DNA of 34,818 bases from Candidatus Aminicenantota bacterium (GCA_023133225.1 JAGLWV010000054.1:1-34818), one strand, 5' to 3'. Counted from the first letter of the stretch, positions 10,031 to 20,451 are shown. Notes: generated by a model not told the origin, from the sequence alone. Translations and numbers: made by a program.

Positions 10031-11611
10031 ATGATGAGAAAAAACGTAAAAGCTAAAAAAAGGCATAAGGAACAGGGTTTTGTTCTGATTATTGGCTTTT
10101 TCATGATGGCTTTTTTGCTCCTTCTTGCTGTGTCATTTTTATTCCAGCTCTCTAATGACAATATGTCCAGTCGGATATTCGTCAATTCATCCGTAGCCCT
10201 CTCATTGGCTGAAGCCGGTATAGAACGATCTATCTGGGAGTTTAATCATGGAGATATCTTGAACTGGAGTGGAGATGACGACCTGCGGACACTGACTATT
10301 TCCGATTTTCAAACGTCCAACGGGACGGTTATGGGAAATATCGAAATAAGTATCACAGATCCTGAGGGAGACAATCCTGTCATAGAAGCCACAGGAAGTG
10401 TTACCCATGGCTCTCAAACTGTATCCAGGATAGTCAGAGTGGAGTTCCAGTATTATTCTCCCATTCCTGCACCATCAAATGCGATCAACATCTATGGCAG
10501 CCCCAGCAAGCATGCCACGCTAAAAATTCTGGAACATGATAAGAAGCACAATGGGGAAATCGTGATCAGTGGTTTTAATGCCGGCCGAGGCTCCAACAAG
10601 CTGGCCCTGGGAGTGGGAGACGCCGATACGCTTGACGCAATCATCAACGACCTGGGCAAACATCTAAAAAAAGGGGGAGACCTGGAGGATACGCTGGTTG
10701 GTAATCCCGTGAACACCTACACCGATAAGAATGGAAACACCTTCACTGCGAGTATTGGACAGGTAGATACCAGGGGATTCGATCCTGACCTGATGGAGGA
10801 GTATGCCCAGATATTAGCGGACAATGCCCGCTCCCTGACACGGACCCAAACATTCGACCTCGGCGGAGAGGAGAATGACGACACAATCCTCGACCCGGAC
10901 GGTGACGGGTATGTTCGGCTGGGAGGCCAGGAAGAGGATGTGATCTATATGACTAACGGGAAACTCAAATTAGAGAGGAACCTGGTCATAGAGGGAACCG
11001 GAACACTCGTTATCGATGGAGGAAAGCTTGATCTGAAACATGCCACCCTTGACTGGGATAGGGATATCTATATCCTGGGCAATGAGAAGAAGGGAGACGC
11101 GCAGTTCAAAGTCCGGCATGCCAACGTGGACATCACCGGAGATATATTTCTTCTCGGATCGGATAACGGTAAAGTAAAGATGGACTTACACAATGATGAC
11201 GGAAAGAACGATGGATATACAAAAATTAAGGGTTCTATTCTGGCTATGGGAGGAACGGGTGATAATAGCAAAGCGGAATTTAAAGTCCATCATGGCGATC
11301 TGGATATCGAAGGATTCATCACCCTGAGCGGGACTAAGACTAAACTGGATATATCCCAGCAGGCGCCTCATTTCGGTAAGAACGACATCCGGATCGAGGG
11401 AGGCATCTGCCTCGTGGTGCCTGAGGTTGAAAAGGAGAAAAAGGAAAAAGCCGAGATCAAGCTGCATGCCCGCGGCGGTGGAGAAGGTGACTTTGTCATC
11501 CAGTACAACAGTGATATAGTCAAGGCTGCGGCCAAGCGACTCGGCAAGAAATTGGATCTGCCACCCAAACATACTGTCGTCTCCTGGCAGGAAAAAAAGA
11601 TACCGCAATAA
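10031..11611 (+). CDS. PilX/GspK-like minor pilin N-terminus with a repetitive beta-solenoid-like C-terminal region
   Basis: MMRKNVKAKKRHKEQGFVLIIGFFMMAFLLLLAVSFLFQL: prepilin-like G|F site followed by a TM; SLAEAGIERSIWEFN typical of PilX-like proteins; repetitive C-terminus. SD AAGGGGAG (10017-10024) supports start at 10031 within ORF 9995. Confidence 0.65.
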   Translation: MMRKNVKAKKRHKEQGFVLIIGFFMMAFLLLLAVSFLFQLSNDNMSSRIFVNSSVALSLAEAGIERSIWEFNHGDILNWSGDDDLRTLTISDFQTSNGTVMGNIEISITDPEGDNPVIEATGSVTHGSQTVSRIVRVEFQYYSPIPAPSNAINIYGSPSKHATLKILEHDKKHNGEIVISGFNAGRGSNKLALGVGDADTLDAIINDLGKHLKKGGDLEDTLVGNPVNTYTDKNGNTFTASIGQVDTRGFDPDLMEEYAQILADNARSLTRTQTFDLGGEENDDTILDPDGDGYVRLGGQEEDVIYMTNGKLKLERNLVIEGTGTLVIDGGKLDLKHATLDWDRDIYILGNEKKGDAQFKVRHANVDITGDIFLLGSDNGKVKMDLHNDDGKNDGYTKIKGSILAMGGTGDNSKAEFKVHHGDLDIEGFITLSGTKTKLDISQQAPHFGKNDIRIEGGICLVVPEVEKEKKEKAEIKLHARGGGEGDFVIQYNSDIVKAAAKRLGKKLDLPPKHTVVSWQEKKIPQ

Positions 11612-11647
11612 CACTCCGAATGCTATGCTGCGGCAGCTTCGGCAAAA

Positions 11648-12436
11648 TCATTTGAGTTCCCGTATCCAGATATTCCGGTACCGGACAGGATTCCCGTGAT
11701 CCTGGAGTGAGAGAGGCATCTTTTCAGGATGCGGCTTGTAAGGAACGTGTTTTTTCCATGCAGTCGGACCTAACAGCTCGACGTTATCCTGAACCAGGAC
11801 ACCATTGTGCAAAACGATCATACGGACCGGATGGATAAGATTTCCATTCTTATCAAAATGCGGTCTGTGAAAAATGATATCAAAGGCTTGCCATTCGCCG
11901 GGAGGGTGGCAGGCATTCACCAGCGGTGGAAACTGGCCGTAGACGGAAGCAGCCATTCCATCGGCATAGGTCCTGTTATTATAAGAATCGAGTACCTGAA
12001 GCTCATAGGTATCCATCAGGAATACCCCGCTGTTCCCCCTCCCCTGCCCCTTTCCAACAACCGGCAGTGGGGCTGCCCATTCAATATGGAGCTGGCAATC
12101 GCCAAAATTCTGTTTTGTCCTGATAGACCCTGTTTTTTTGACAACCTCCATATAATCCTGCTCAACTTTCCATCTTGCCGGCTTTCCTTTACTGTCACAC
12201 CATTGGGACAGGTCTTTTCCATTAAAAAGGACAAGGGCGTCTGAAGGAGGTTGTCCGGGGATACCGGCCACCCCGGGTTTGACGACCGGAGGCAGAGGTC
12301 TGTTCATATCATGGATTTTCCACTCCTGTTCAGTATTATTTTCGATTTCATTGTTGAAATTTTCCTTGATGCCACCTGTAGATGTCATGATGAATACCGG
12401 AGCCAGAATAAAAAAAACCAAAGCAATTCCTCTCAT
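11648..12436 (-). CDS. DUF1080 (3-keto-disaccharide hydrolase-like) domain protein with signal peptide
   Basis: PPSDALVLFNGKDLSQWCDSKGKPARWKVEQDYMEVVKKTGSIRTKQNFGDCQLHIEWAAP...GNSGVFLMDTYELQVLDSYNN is the DUF1080 signature. MRGIALVFFILAPVF at 12436 is a better start than 12535. Confidence 0.92.
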   Translation of the reverse strand: MRGIALVFFILAPVFIMTSTGGIKENFNNEIENNTEQEWKIHDMNRPLPPVVKPGVAGIPGQPPSDALVLFNGKDLSQWCDSKGKPARWKVEQDYMEVVKKTGSIRTKQNFGDCQLHIEWAAPLPVVGKGQGRGNSGVFLMDTYELQVLDSYNNRTYADGMAASVYGQFPPLVNACHPPGEWQAFDIIFHRPHFDKNGNLIHPVRMIVLHNGVLVQDNVELLGPTAWKKHVPYKPHPEKMPLSLQDHGNPVRYRNIWIRELK

Positions 12437-12485
12437 GTTTGTCTCCTTGCTGCTTAAAAAAAATGCGGTGAGACTGATCGACTCC

Positions 12486-13874
12486 TTAAATATTCTGGGT
12501 GGAACCCAGCTCAACCACTTCCGGCTCGAGACCAAGCTCCGCCAGGATCAGGTAAACGGTAAAGCCCACAATAAAAGACATAAGCGTTTCTAACCCGTAG
12601 GAAAAACCTATTCCGGGAATCACACCCAAAATTCCCACGAAAAATCCTACCGCCCATGCGATATAGCCTGCCCAGTTGATTCCCTGCCGTGGACCGGACC
12701 ATTTGCCACTGCGCAGATAATCAGCCACCATGGCACCTATGATCGGTCCGAACGATGCTCCGATTATGAGGAAGAAGCCTACAAGGTTTTGAGCCACTCC
12801 TGTTGCTGCCAGGACGGTTCCTACTGCACCTGCTCCCAGAGTCAATCCAAGTCTCGGCATGTTCGGAAACATAGTAGAGAAGGCATTACCGGCCAAAAAT
12901 GCGCAGAATCCCGTGGGACAGATGCAGGCAATGACAAACACCCAGAACATAATCGTTGCAACAATCCCACCGACTTCACCGATAGAGCCGATAAAAACGG
13001 CAAAAACATCTAAATTTCCGGTTCCCATTCCCCCATCAATAGCGATTTGAGGATTATTACCTATGGCACCTGCAATCGTCAGTAAAGCAAAAACGCCTGC
13101 TATTATTGCCGCAATCGTGATGCCGAAAAAGCCACCGCGAACCACATCTTTCTTGTTCCGGTTGTTCATCGTAAAATCCGCGCCGGCCGCACCAGCCGTG
13201 GCAAAGAAACCCGATGCTGCCTGAAATGCCGCAAACGCTCCAAGACCTAGAAGTGGAATCATCACCAATGCGCTTTCAGGAATCGATACGGACGATTTAA
13301 AATTCGAAAGACCTCCCATATTCGAAAACCCAGCTATGACAATAATCAACAGAGGAAATACCGGAACCCAACTCGACAACCAGGCCAGCCAACTGATTCC
13401 TATCGCACCGACTAGAGCCAATAAAAAGCCCCAAATGATACACACGATCCAAAACAACACAGAATTGGGACCCGCCTCAGAACCTATTGCAGACATAAAA
13501 AATGATGCTGCTGAAAAAGTGAACACCGCGTGCCAGCCGATCTGCAACACTCCCATGAGTAATCCCGGGATGAGTATCCCGCCCTTCGTTCCAAAAGTTG
13601 AAGAACCAACCACATACAGCGGCATCCCCGTCTGCAGTCCCAGCATTCCAGGGACATAGAAGAGTGCAAAACAGAATAAAGCCCCTAAAATCAGTCCGAT
13701 TATTCCAGCCCTGAGGCTTCCATACTGGAGTGCCCCGGCCATCCCCGCCATAAACGGCACTGAAAGAAAAATACCTGCGTAAGAAGGAGCCGTGTTCTTG
13801 TACCATGGCGCCTTCTTATCCTGTGGAACCGCAGTCGCAGATTTCAAATAACTCGGTAAGATTCCATTACTCAT
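12486..13874 (-). CDS. NCS1-like (purine/cytosine permease-type) membrane transporter
   Basis: About 12 hydrophobic segments; N-terminus 'KKAPWYKNTAPSYAGIFLSVPFMAG' and 'YLRSGKWSGPRQGINWAGYIAWAVGF' resemble cytosine permease/NCS1 proteins. Confidence 0.7.
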   Translation of the reverse strand: MSNGILPSYLKSATAVPQDKKAPWYKNTAPSYAGIFLSVPFMAGMAGALQYGSLRAGIIGLILGALFCFALFYVPGMLGLQTGMPLYVVGSSTFGTKGGILIPGLLMGVLQIGWHAVFTFSAASFFMSAIGSEAGPNSVLFWIVCIIWGFLLALVGAIGISWLAWLSSWVPVFPLLIIVIAGFSNMGGLSNFKSSVSIPESALVMIPLLGLGAFAAFQAASGFFATAGAAGADFTMNNRNKKDVVRGGFFGITIAAIIAGVFALLTIAGAIGNNPQIAIDGGMGTGNLDVFAVFIGSIGEVGGIVATIMFWVFVIACICPTGFCAFLAGNAFSTMFPNMPRLGLTLGAGAVGTVLAATGVAQNLVGFFLIIGASFGPIIGAMVADYLRSGKWSGPRQGINWAGYIAWAVGFFVGILGVIPGIGFSYGLETLMSFIVGFTVYLILAELGLEPEVVELGSTQNI

Positions 13875-14161
13875 AATCCCTCCTTAATAAGCCGGAATTA
13901 TTAATAAAAAAGGAAAATTATTCTTTAATAGTTTCTAGCTGCATTCATTATAAAAAATGAGATGTGTTTGTCAAATATTTAAAAAATGCCTTGTCAACAC
14001 CGACAAAAGCTTTCCCCCTATGGAAAAAATATTTCTTGACCTGTTGACGGAAATTATATACTTTTCCTAATGCTATTATTTCTTATTGATCGTCGTGTGT
14101 TTAATCTCTGAATTTGTGCCGATTTTCCGCATCACTCTCTTACCTTTTTTTTATGGGTATG

Positions 14162-14203
14162 AAAGGGCACAGTCCTCCTCATCTTGAAGAGACTGTCCCC
14201 TTT
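14162..14203. repeat. Degenerate GGGGACAG-type hairpin
   Basis: AAAGGGCACAGTC (14162-14174) pairs with GACTGTCCCCTTT (14191-14203) with one mismatch; same core as the 1-147 cluster. Confidence 0.65.
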
Positions 14204-14240
14204 ATATAAATCATCTCAATATTAAAAAGGAGGTAATGTT

Positions 14241-17183
14241 ATGCTGACATCTTTTTGGAGCAACTCAATAGCGTGTTCCCGCAAGCAAAAAGCCATCCAA
14301 ACACTTTTGATCGGATTCCTGATTCTGTTTATAGGAGTAGCGCCGGCAGCAGCACAGAAGCAGAAGATCGATGAGGAATACACAGCTAAAATCAAAGAAT
14401 TCACAACAGATCCTCATTTTCTCACAAAATATGTTGATTATTTACCGTATTCTGAAAACGTACCCACACCTTTGGACATTCTAGGACATATAGCCGGAGC
14501 CGCAGATGTTTTGACTTATTCGTCCGATGTCAACAAGTACATGAGGGCGCTTGCCAAAGCCTCACCTCGCGTAAAGGTTTTTCCCGGCGGGATTTCCGAA
14601 GAAGGACGTGAACGCATTTTTGTCGTCATTTCCGATGAAGAAACAATCAATAACCTCGACCGCTACAAGGAAATAAATGCGAAATTAGCCGATCCACGAA
14701 AGATAAGTGAGTCCGAAGCGAAAAAGCTGCTGAAGGAAGCAAAACCCATGTATTGGGCAACCGGAGCTATGCATTCCGGAGAAACGGGTTCACCCGAAAT
14801 GCTGATGGAACTTGCGTATCGCCTCGCTGTAGATGAATCACCGTTCATCAAAACGATCCGCGATAACGCTATTGTTATGATCACTCCGGTGCTAGAGGTC
14901 GATGGCCGTGAAAAACAGGTTGACCTGGCTATGGCACGCCGGAAAGACCCTGATGCCAACTTTCCTTCCCGGCCGCTTTACTGGGGAAAATATGTCGCCC
15001 ATGATAACAATAGAGATAATCTCGGATTATCTCTTGATCTAAGCAAACATCTGATAAACACGTTTCTCGAGTTCCATCCTCAGGTCCTGCACGATCTGCA
15101 CGAATCGGCTTCCCATCTCTATGTGTCAACAGGAACCGGACCGTATAATGCATGGCTCGACCCCATCCTTATCGATGAATGGCACCAGATCGCATACCAG
15201 GAAGTCAATGAGATGACCAAAGAAGGCGTCCCGGGGGTCTGGACTCACGCTTTCTATGACGGCTGGGCTCCGAATTACGGTTTCTATGCCGCAAACGGCC
15301 ATAATGCGATCGGTCGTTTCTATGAAACACAGGGAGCAGGAAACGGGAGCACACGCGTTATAAGCACCCGCGGTGACCGAGCGTGGTACCGTCCGAATCC
15401 ACCGCTGAGACGAACGCTGTGGTCGATCCGAAACAATGTCAATATGCAGGGCAGTGCGATCCAGATCGCCATACACTATATAGCGAGCAATAGAGAAAAA
15501 TTCATGGGAAATTTTTACCTTAAAAGCAAACGCTCGGTTGCTAAAGCCTATAATGAAGGTCCTGCTGCGTATGTCTTTCCAGGAAACGATTCGCGGCCCG
15601 GACAGGCAGCGAGGCTGCTTAACCTGCTCCTGCTACAGGGTGTCGAAGTTCACAAGGCTGACAAGGATATAACTGTAGGTAAGGATAAGTTTCCTAAAGG
15701 GAGCTACATCATCCGTATGGACCAGCCCTATTCACGGATGGCTGATATGATGCTTGACCTCCAGTACTTTAACACCAATGATTCCCGCCCCTACGACGAT
15801 GTGGGCTGGACACTGGGACCCCTGTATAACGTGAAAACCGTCCGGATCAAGGACACTGCAGTTCTTTCTGAGCCAATGACTTTGGTTAAAAAAGTCAAAG
15901 TTCCCGGAGGTGTAAAAAAATTAAAACGCGGCTCGATAAAGGCGTTTCTTATCAATCATAATGCCGATAATCCACTCGCAACATTCAGATTCAAAAACAG
16001 CAAACTGAAAATGCACGCCGCCGAAAAGGGTTTTAAAGTCAATGAGAAGTCGTTTAATGCAGGCACGTTCGTTATTAAAACAGCTGAAAATTCCAAAGAC
16101 CTCGAAGATGTTCTAGCAAAGGCCGGCAAACAGTTTGGTTTTACGGCCTATGGTGTCACCTCGCTGCCAAAGGTATCTATGCACGAAATAACTGCACCTC
16201 GTGTGGCCCTGATGCATACCTGGCAGTCGACTCAAACAGAGGGCTGGGTTCGTATCGCACTGGATGAGCTGGAAATCCCATATGATTACATATCGGTTCA
16301 CGAAGTTCGCGACAATCCCCGGTTACGAGATAAATATGATGTCATTCTCTTCGGCCCCTCTTCAGGCAGTGCATTGAGGATCGTGCAGGGAACGACAGGA
16401 ACCAAACCCATTCCCTGGAAAAAAACGGAACTGACTCCTAATATTGGCAGGCAGGATTCAACCGATGACATGCGCGGTGGAATAGAGCTCGAAGGTGTGC
16501 TGCATCTTCATAATTTTATCAAGAGTGGCGGCCTCCTTATAACACTCACGAGCAGTTCATCGCTGCCGATTCACTTCGGTCTTGCCCAGGGAATCTCCAT
16601 CAGACAAACGACTGACTTATGGGCCCGCGGAGGCGTGTTCAGGGCAGAGGTTGCAGACAGTTCCAGCCCTATTGTATATGGATATGACAAGGAGCTAGGC
16701 GTATATTTCAGCCAGAGTCCGGTATTTGCCATGGGAAGTGGAGGTATGCGTAGATTCGGAGGTATGCGCCTTGGCCCAACGGGAAGAGTTTCAGGCCGCG
16801 GCAGCAAGAATGATCCAGATATTCCTCAGGGCAGGCCCAAAGATCTGGGTCAAAAAACCATTGAAGAATTCCAGAAAAAACAGAAAAAAGAGAGAGAAGA
16901 AAGAGAGGAACAGCAACCTCGCTCACGGGCTGTAAGAGCAACTGTCCGGCCGCGAACCGTGCTCCGTTTTACCAGAGATGAGGAGAAACTTCTGATCAGT
17001 GGAGGACTGGCCGGAGGCAAGGAGCTTGCCGGAACTCCTGCGGTTGTGGACTGCAAACTCGGCGAAGGTCATATCGTCATGTTCAGCATTAACCCGATGT
17101 GGCGTCATGAAACACATGGTTCGTTCTTCATGGTTTTTAACGCCATGCTGAATTATGATCATCTGGATGCAGGCAAGAAGTAG
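14241..17183 (+). CDS. Secreted M14 family zinc carboxypeptidase-like peptidase
   Basis: 980 aa; signal peptide; AMHSGETGSPEM (HxxE) and VLHDLHESAS; strong SD aaaggaggt upstream. Same overall layout as the 3567-6179 protein. Confidence 0.88.
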   Translation: MLTSFWSNSIACSRKQKAIQTLLIGFLILFIGVAPAAAQKQKIDEEYTAKIKEFTTDPHFLTKYVDYLPYSENVPTPLDILGHIAGAADVLTYSSDVNKYMRALAKASPRVKVFPGGISEEGRERIFVVISDEETINNLDRYKEINAKLADPRKISESEAKKLLKEAKPMYWATGAMHSGETGSPEMLMELAYRLAVDESPFIKTIRDNAIVMITPVLEVDGREKQVDLAMARRKDPDANFPSRPLYWGKYVAHDNNRDNLGLSLDLSKHLINTFLEFHPQVLHDLHESASHLYVSTGTGPYNAWLDPILIDEWHQIAYQEVNEMTKEGVPGVWTHAFYDGWAPNYGFYAANGHNAIGRFYETQGAGNGSTRVISTRGDRAWYRPNPPLRRTLWSIRNNVNMQGSAIQIAIHYIASNREKFMGNFYLKSKRSVAKAYNEGPAAYVFPGNDSRPGQAARLLNLLLLQGVEVHKADKDITVGKDKFPKGSYIIRMDQPYSRMADMMLDLQYFNTNDSRPYDDVGWTLGPLYNVKTVRIKDTAVLSEPMTLVKKVKVPGGVKKLKRGSIKAFLINHNADNPLATFRFKNSKLKMHAAEKGFKVNEKSFNAGTFVIKTAENSKDLEDVLAKAGKQFGFTAYGVTSLPKVSMHEITAPRVALMHTWQSTQTEGWVRIALDELEIPYDYISVHEVRDNPRLRDKYDVILFGPSSGSALRIVQGTTGTKPIPWKKTELTPNIGRQDSTDDMRGGIELEGVLHLHNFIKSGGLLITLTSSSSLPIHFGLAQGISIRQTTDLWARGGVFRAEVADSSSPIVYGYDKELGVYFSQSPVFAMGSGGMRRFGGMRLGPTGRVSGRGSKNDPDIPQGRPKDLGQKTIEEFQKKQKKEREEREEQQPRSRAVRATVRPRTVLRFTRDEEKLLISGGLAGGKELAGTPAVVDCKLGEGHIVMFSINPMWRHETHGSFFMVFNAMLNYDHLDAGKK

Positions 17184-17206
17184 AAATAAATTTCCCTAAA
17201 AGTAGA

Positions 17207-18242
17207 TTAAAATCCTCCGATCTTCACCATTGGTTCGCCCTTGCTCAGGGGTGGAGTGGAAATAATATACATAATGATCCCATCATGCGGGGCGATCGCT
17301 TTTTGGACGATGTTACCAAAAAAATCCGTGAGGTACCCCAACAGTTCTCCTTGCTGTACATGTCTGCCCCGGTATGCCAGGGGATAAAATATCCCTTCAT
17401 TCTCGGACCGGATATATGTGGTCTTCTTGATCCACACCGGTTCAAACTTTAGTTCCGGACTCCCGGCCATCATGCTCAGGTGCTTCATTGTGTTAGAGCA
17501 ACCTCTAATTATAGACTGGATGTCCTCTTCATCTGTTCTACCCAGTCTGCCGCACTCGACGGTCAGCGCAGGTTTTCCCTTGAAGAGCGATGCCCTTGCA
17601 CACATGGATGCGAATTCGTTCGGATCAGCCGTGACATGGATGATGAATTTGAATCCAAAATTTTTTGCCAAGTCTTTAGTTTTTTGATCCAGCTCAGAAT
17701 CTCCAGTTTCCGTATAATAGAGGTAGGTCATGAGGTCTTCATTACCATCACCACAGTGGAGATCCAGATGAAAATCACATTCGTCCAACACTTCATGGGT
17801 CACCTGGTAAGCGATCCTTTCCGTCATACTGCCATCGATTTTTCCAATCGTGAGGATTGTAGTATATGGTTCTTTTGAAAAAAGATGGAATGTTAACCAC
17901 ATGGACCATGACTACCGCACCGGAGATACGGGAGGGATCCAGTTTTTGTCGCAGGCGCTGCAGCGCAAGGATAGGAGGGTATTCATAACCGTGCACGCCA
18001 GCCGTTAAGGCCAGCACCGGACCCGGATTTACGCCGTTTATGATAGTCACAGGAATTCGGATTTCAGGTCCATCTCCTCCTCCGGGAACAATAATGAAGC
18101 CGGATTTTTTTTGACCCGGCCTGGCCATAACTTCACCGACGTTTATCACCCTCTCCGCAATCGCTGTGGCTGTCATGATGCTTAAGAAAAAAAGCATGAG
18201 CATTGAATTCAGGGATCTTTTCGTCATCATTTTGCCTTCCAT
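17207..18242 (-). pseudogene. Aspartoacylase/succinylglutamate desuccinylase family (AspA/AstE, M14-like) protein, frameshifted
   Basis: ORF 17793-18242 holds signal peptide and GVHGYEYP (Zn HxxE) up to YYNPHDWKN; ORF 17207-17902 continues with DGSMTERIAYQ...HLDLHCGDGNEDL and C-terminal biotinyl-like segment. The family LNRxFPG motif is missing at the junction (about 17840-17850). Confidence 0.85.
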
Positions 18243-18246
18243 TTCT

Positions 18247-20292
18247 TTAAAGATGGGAATAGTCTTTGCTGTACCGCAGCATCTGTTTTACATAATCTAA
18301 AGGGTATTCGATCTTAACGTCAACGATCTTTCCATTCTCGATAACCGGAGTGTATATCGGATTGATGAAACCACCGTAAGGAGCCAGGTTCAGTTTGGAA
18401 TATCGGTCCAGAACCTCCTTATGAAGTTCTGGATCGACCTTTACACCATAATTCTCGACCAAGTCGCGGGCAGCCTTATAATCGCCCTCACTGGTGATAC
18501 GCTGGACTTCCACGAGCAGCTCGCCGAACAGTTTCCTCAGTTTTTGATAATCGTTGATCATAAAATAGGTTTTCCCGTCCTTGACCTCTTTGGAGATCAC
18601 ATTCTCGGATTTTCCCTTCTCGTAAACCCAGTGTGCAACGAGAGCACGTCCGCGCATGTGTGCTTGTTCAATAGTCTTACCCGGTTGAATACGCACCAAT
18701 TGAGTCATCAGCCCATTCCGGATGTTTCGGTTATAATCCGCTTTGGCTCCTTCCAAGTTTGGCAAAAGGCCAAGTTCGACCATTTTGTCATCCATCAAGT
18801 AATAAAGGGCAAACAGGTCAGCCCGCGACTCCTCGATTGGAGAATGATAATTTTTTAGTGCTTCTGTGCTCACACCCGGCAGCAGCTGCCCGGACGCATG
18901 TCCCAGGACTTCGTGGAGGTCGGTATGCAGGCTTCCGGCATAGGCCCCGTATTTTTTTGCCCGTTCGAGATCCTCCTCGGAGTAGGAAAATTCTTTACCG
19001 AAGCCCGAACCCAGGGATGACTGATCATAGGCATAAATGATGTTTTCGATGGTAACCGATTTCGAACCGTGGTTTTTCCTGATCCAATTGGCATTAGGAA
19101 GGTTAATACCGATCGGGGTGGAAGGATAACAATCACCACCGAGCATGGCTGCAGTGATCACTTTAGCCGAGACTCCTTTGACCTGTTTCCGTTTAAAGCG
19201 GGAATCGATGGGGGAATGATCCTCGAACCATTGCGCGTTAAGCGAGATGATCTCAGTGCGCTTTGTGGCCGCAAGGTCCTTGAAGTTAACCACGGACTCC
19301 CAGCTGCCCTTCAATCCCATGGGATCGCTGTAAACCTCGATGAAACCATTAATAAAATCGACTTTTGACTTCACGTCATTGACCCATAAGATGTTGTACT
19401 CGTCGAACTTTTCCAAATCGCCTGTCTTATAGTATTCGATGAGTTTTTCTATCACCTTTTTCTGCTGGAGGGTCTCAGCCACCCCGGCCGCTTTTTCCAG
19501 CCAGTAAATGATCTTTTCGATGGCGGGTCCGTAAAGACCGTTGAGGTATGCAACCTCTTCAATCACTTTCCCGTTCTTTTTCACCACCCTGGAATTCAGC
19601 CCGTAGGAGATCGGTGTCGGGTCATTCTTATCCGCAATGCTTTTATAATAATCCTCGACCTCTGCCTGGGTAACACCTTTGTAGAAATTAACGGACGAAT
19701 GGGTAACGAGGTCTTTCGTTGAATCCTGAGATACTTTTTTAGCATCTACAGCTGGATCGAAAATAATGGGCTGCAGAAAGGCGACAAGGTCATCGAGTGT
19801 TTGGCCCTGGTTCAGCGGAAACTGTACACCCTCGGATCCTTTGACCAGCGAGTTGAAATAATCCGGAGTAAATTTCGGGGTGAATTTATCCGTGGAATAG
19901 TGATGATGGATCCCATTCGAGAACCAAACTCTTTTGGTGTAAATCATGAACTGTTCCCACCGGGGATCACTGCGGTCGCCTTTGTAGCCCTCAACGATGG
20001 CATCAAGAGTTTTACGAATCTTCAGATTATGCCTGTAGTTCTGAGCAAAGATGATATCGCGGCCACAGAGAGCAGCTTCACTAAGGTAGTAGATCAGTTC
20101 CTTTTGAGCCGATGATAGCCCTTCAAACCCAGGCACCTGATAACGCAGGATCCTCAAGTCAGCGAACTGGTCAACTTGCCATTTGAATTCCTGGGCAGCA
20201 GCCTCTGACTGTGGTTCGGGTTTTTTACACCCAGCCACACATAAAATCGTGATAAAAGAAAGTGACAAAATAAGTAAACGTTTTTTATCCAT
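18247..20292 (-). CDS. M49 family (dipeptidyl-peptidase III-like) metallopeptidase, lipoprotein
   Basis: HEVLGHASGQL (HExxxH) and EESRADLFALYYL (EExxAD-type) motifs; lipobox-like LCVAGC near N-terminus. Confidence 0.9.
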   Translation of the reverse strand: MDKKRLLILSLSFITILCVAGCKKPEPQSEAAAQEFKWQVDQFADLRILRYQVPGFEGLSSAQKELIYYLSEAALCGRDIIFAQNYRHNLKIRKTLDAIVEGYKGDRSDPRWEQFMIYTKRVWFSNGIHHHYSTDKFTPKFTPDYFNSLVKGSEGVQFPLNQGQTLDDLVAFLQPIIFDPAVDAKKVSQDSTKDLVTHSSVNFYKGVTQAEVEDYYKSIADKNDPTPISYGLNSRVVKKNGKVIEEVAYLNGLYGPAIEKIIYWLEKAAGVAETLQQKKVIEKLIEYYKTGDLEKFDEYNILWVNDVKSKVDFINGFIEVYSDPMGLKGSWESVVNFKDLAATKRTEIISLNAQWFEDHSPIDSRFKRKQVKGVSAKVITAAMLGGDCYPSTPIGINLPNANWIRKNHGSKSVTIENIIYAYDQSSLGSGFGKEFSYSEEDLERAKKYGAYAGSLHTDLHEVLGHASGQLLPGVSTEALKNYHSPIEESRADLFALYYLMDDKMVELGLLPNLEGAKADYNRNIRNGLMTQLVRIQPGKTIEQAHMRGRALVAHWVYEKGKSENVISKEVKDGKTYFMINDYQKLRKLFGELLVEVQRITSEGDYKAARDLVENYGVKVDPELHKEVLDRYSKLNLAPYGGFINPIYTPVIENGKIVDVKIEYPLDYVKQMLRYSKDYSHL

Positions 20293-20451
20293 GTGATTTA
20301 TCTCCTTATAAAATTTAAGTCTTCATCCTTGGTTCGATTTTCAAAACGCTTCAAACAGAACAGCCGGGACTCAAATCCAGGCTGGGGGTTCTGGCTATCA
20401 TTTTATCACTACAGAAATTTGAATTGCAATTTTTATGATTGGACAGACTCA

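Noticed and set aside
14036-14062. Promoter TTGACC-TATACT upstream of the second M14 gene
   Set aside because: Spacer is only 15 nt and it lies about 180 nt from the start codon; too weak to call.
17793-17902. Programmed ribosomal frameshift in the aspartoacylase-like gene
   Set aside because: No slippery heptamer plus structure evident, and the conserved LNRxFPG block is absent, which favours deletion over recoding.
20356-20393. tRNA-like fragment CAGAACAGCCGGGACTCAAATCC...GTTCTG
   Set aside because: T-arm-like string only; forms a simple imperfect hairpin with no acceptor, D or anticodon arms.
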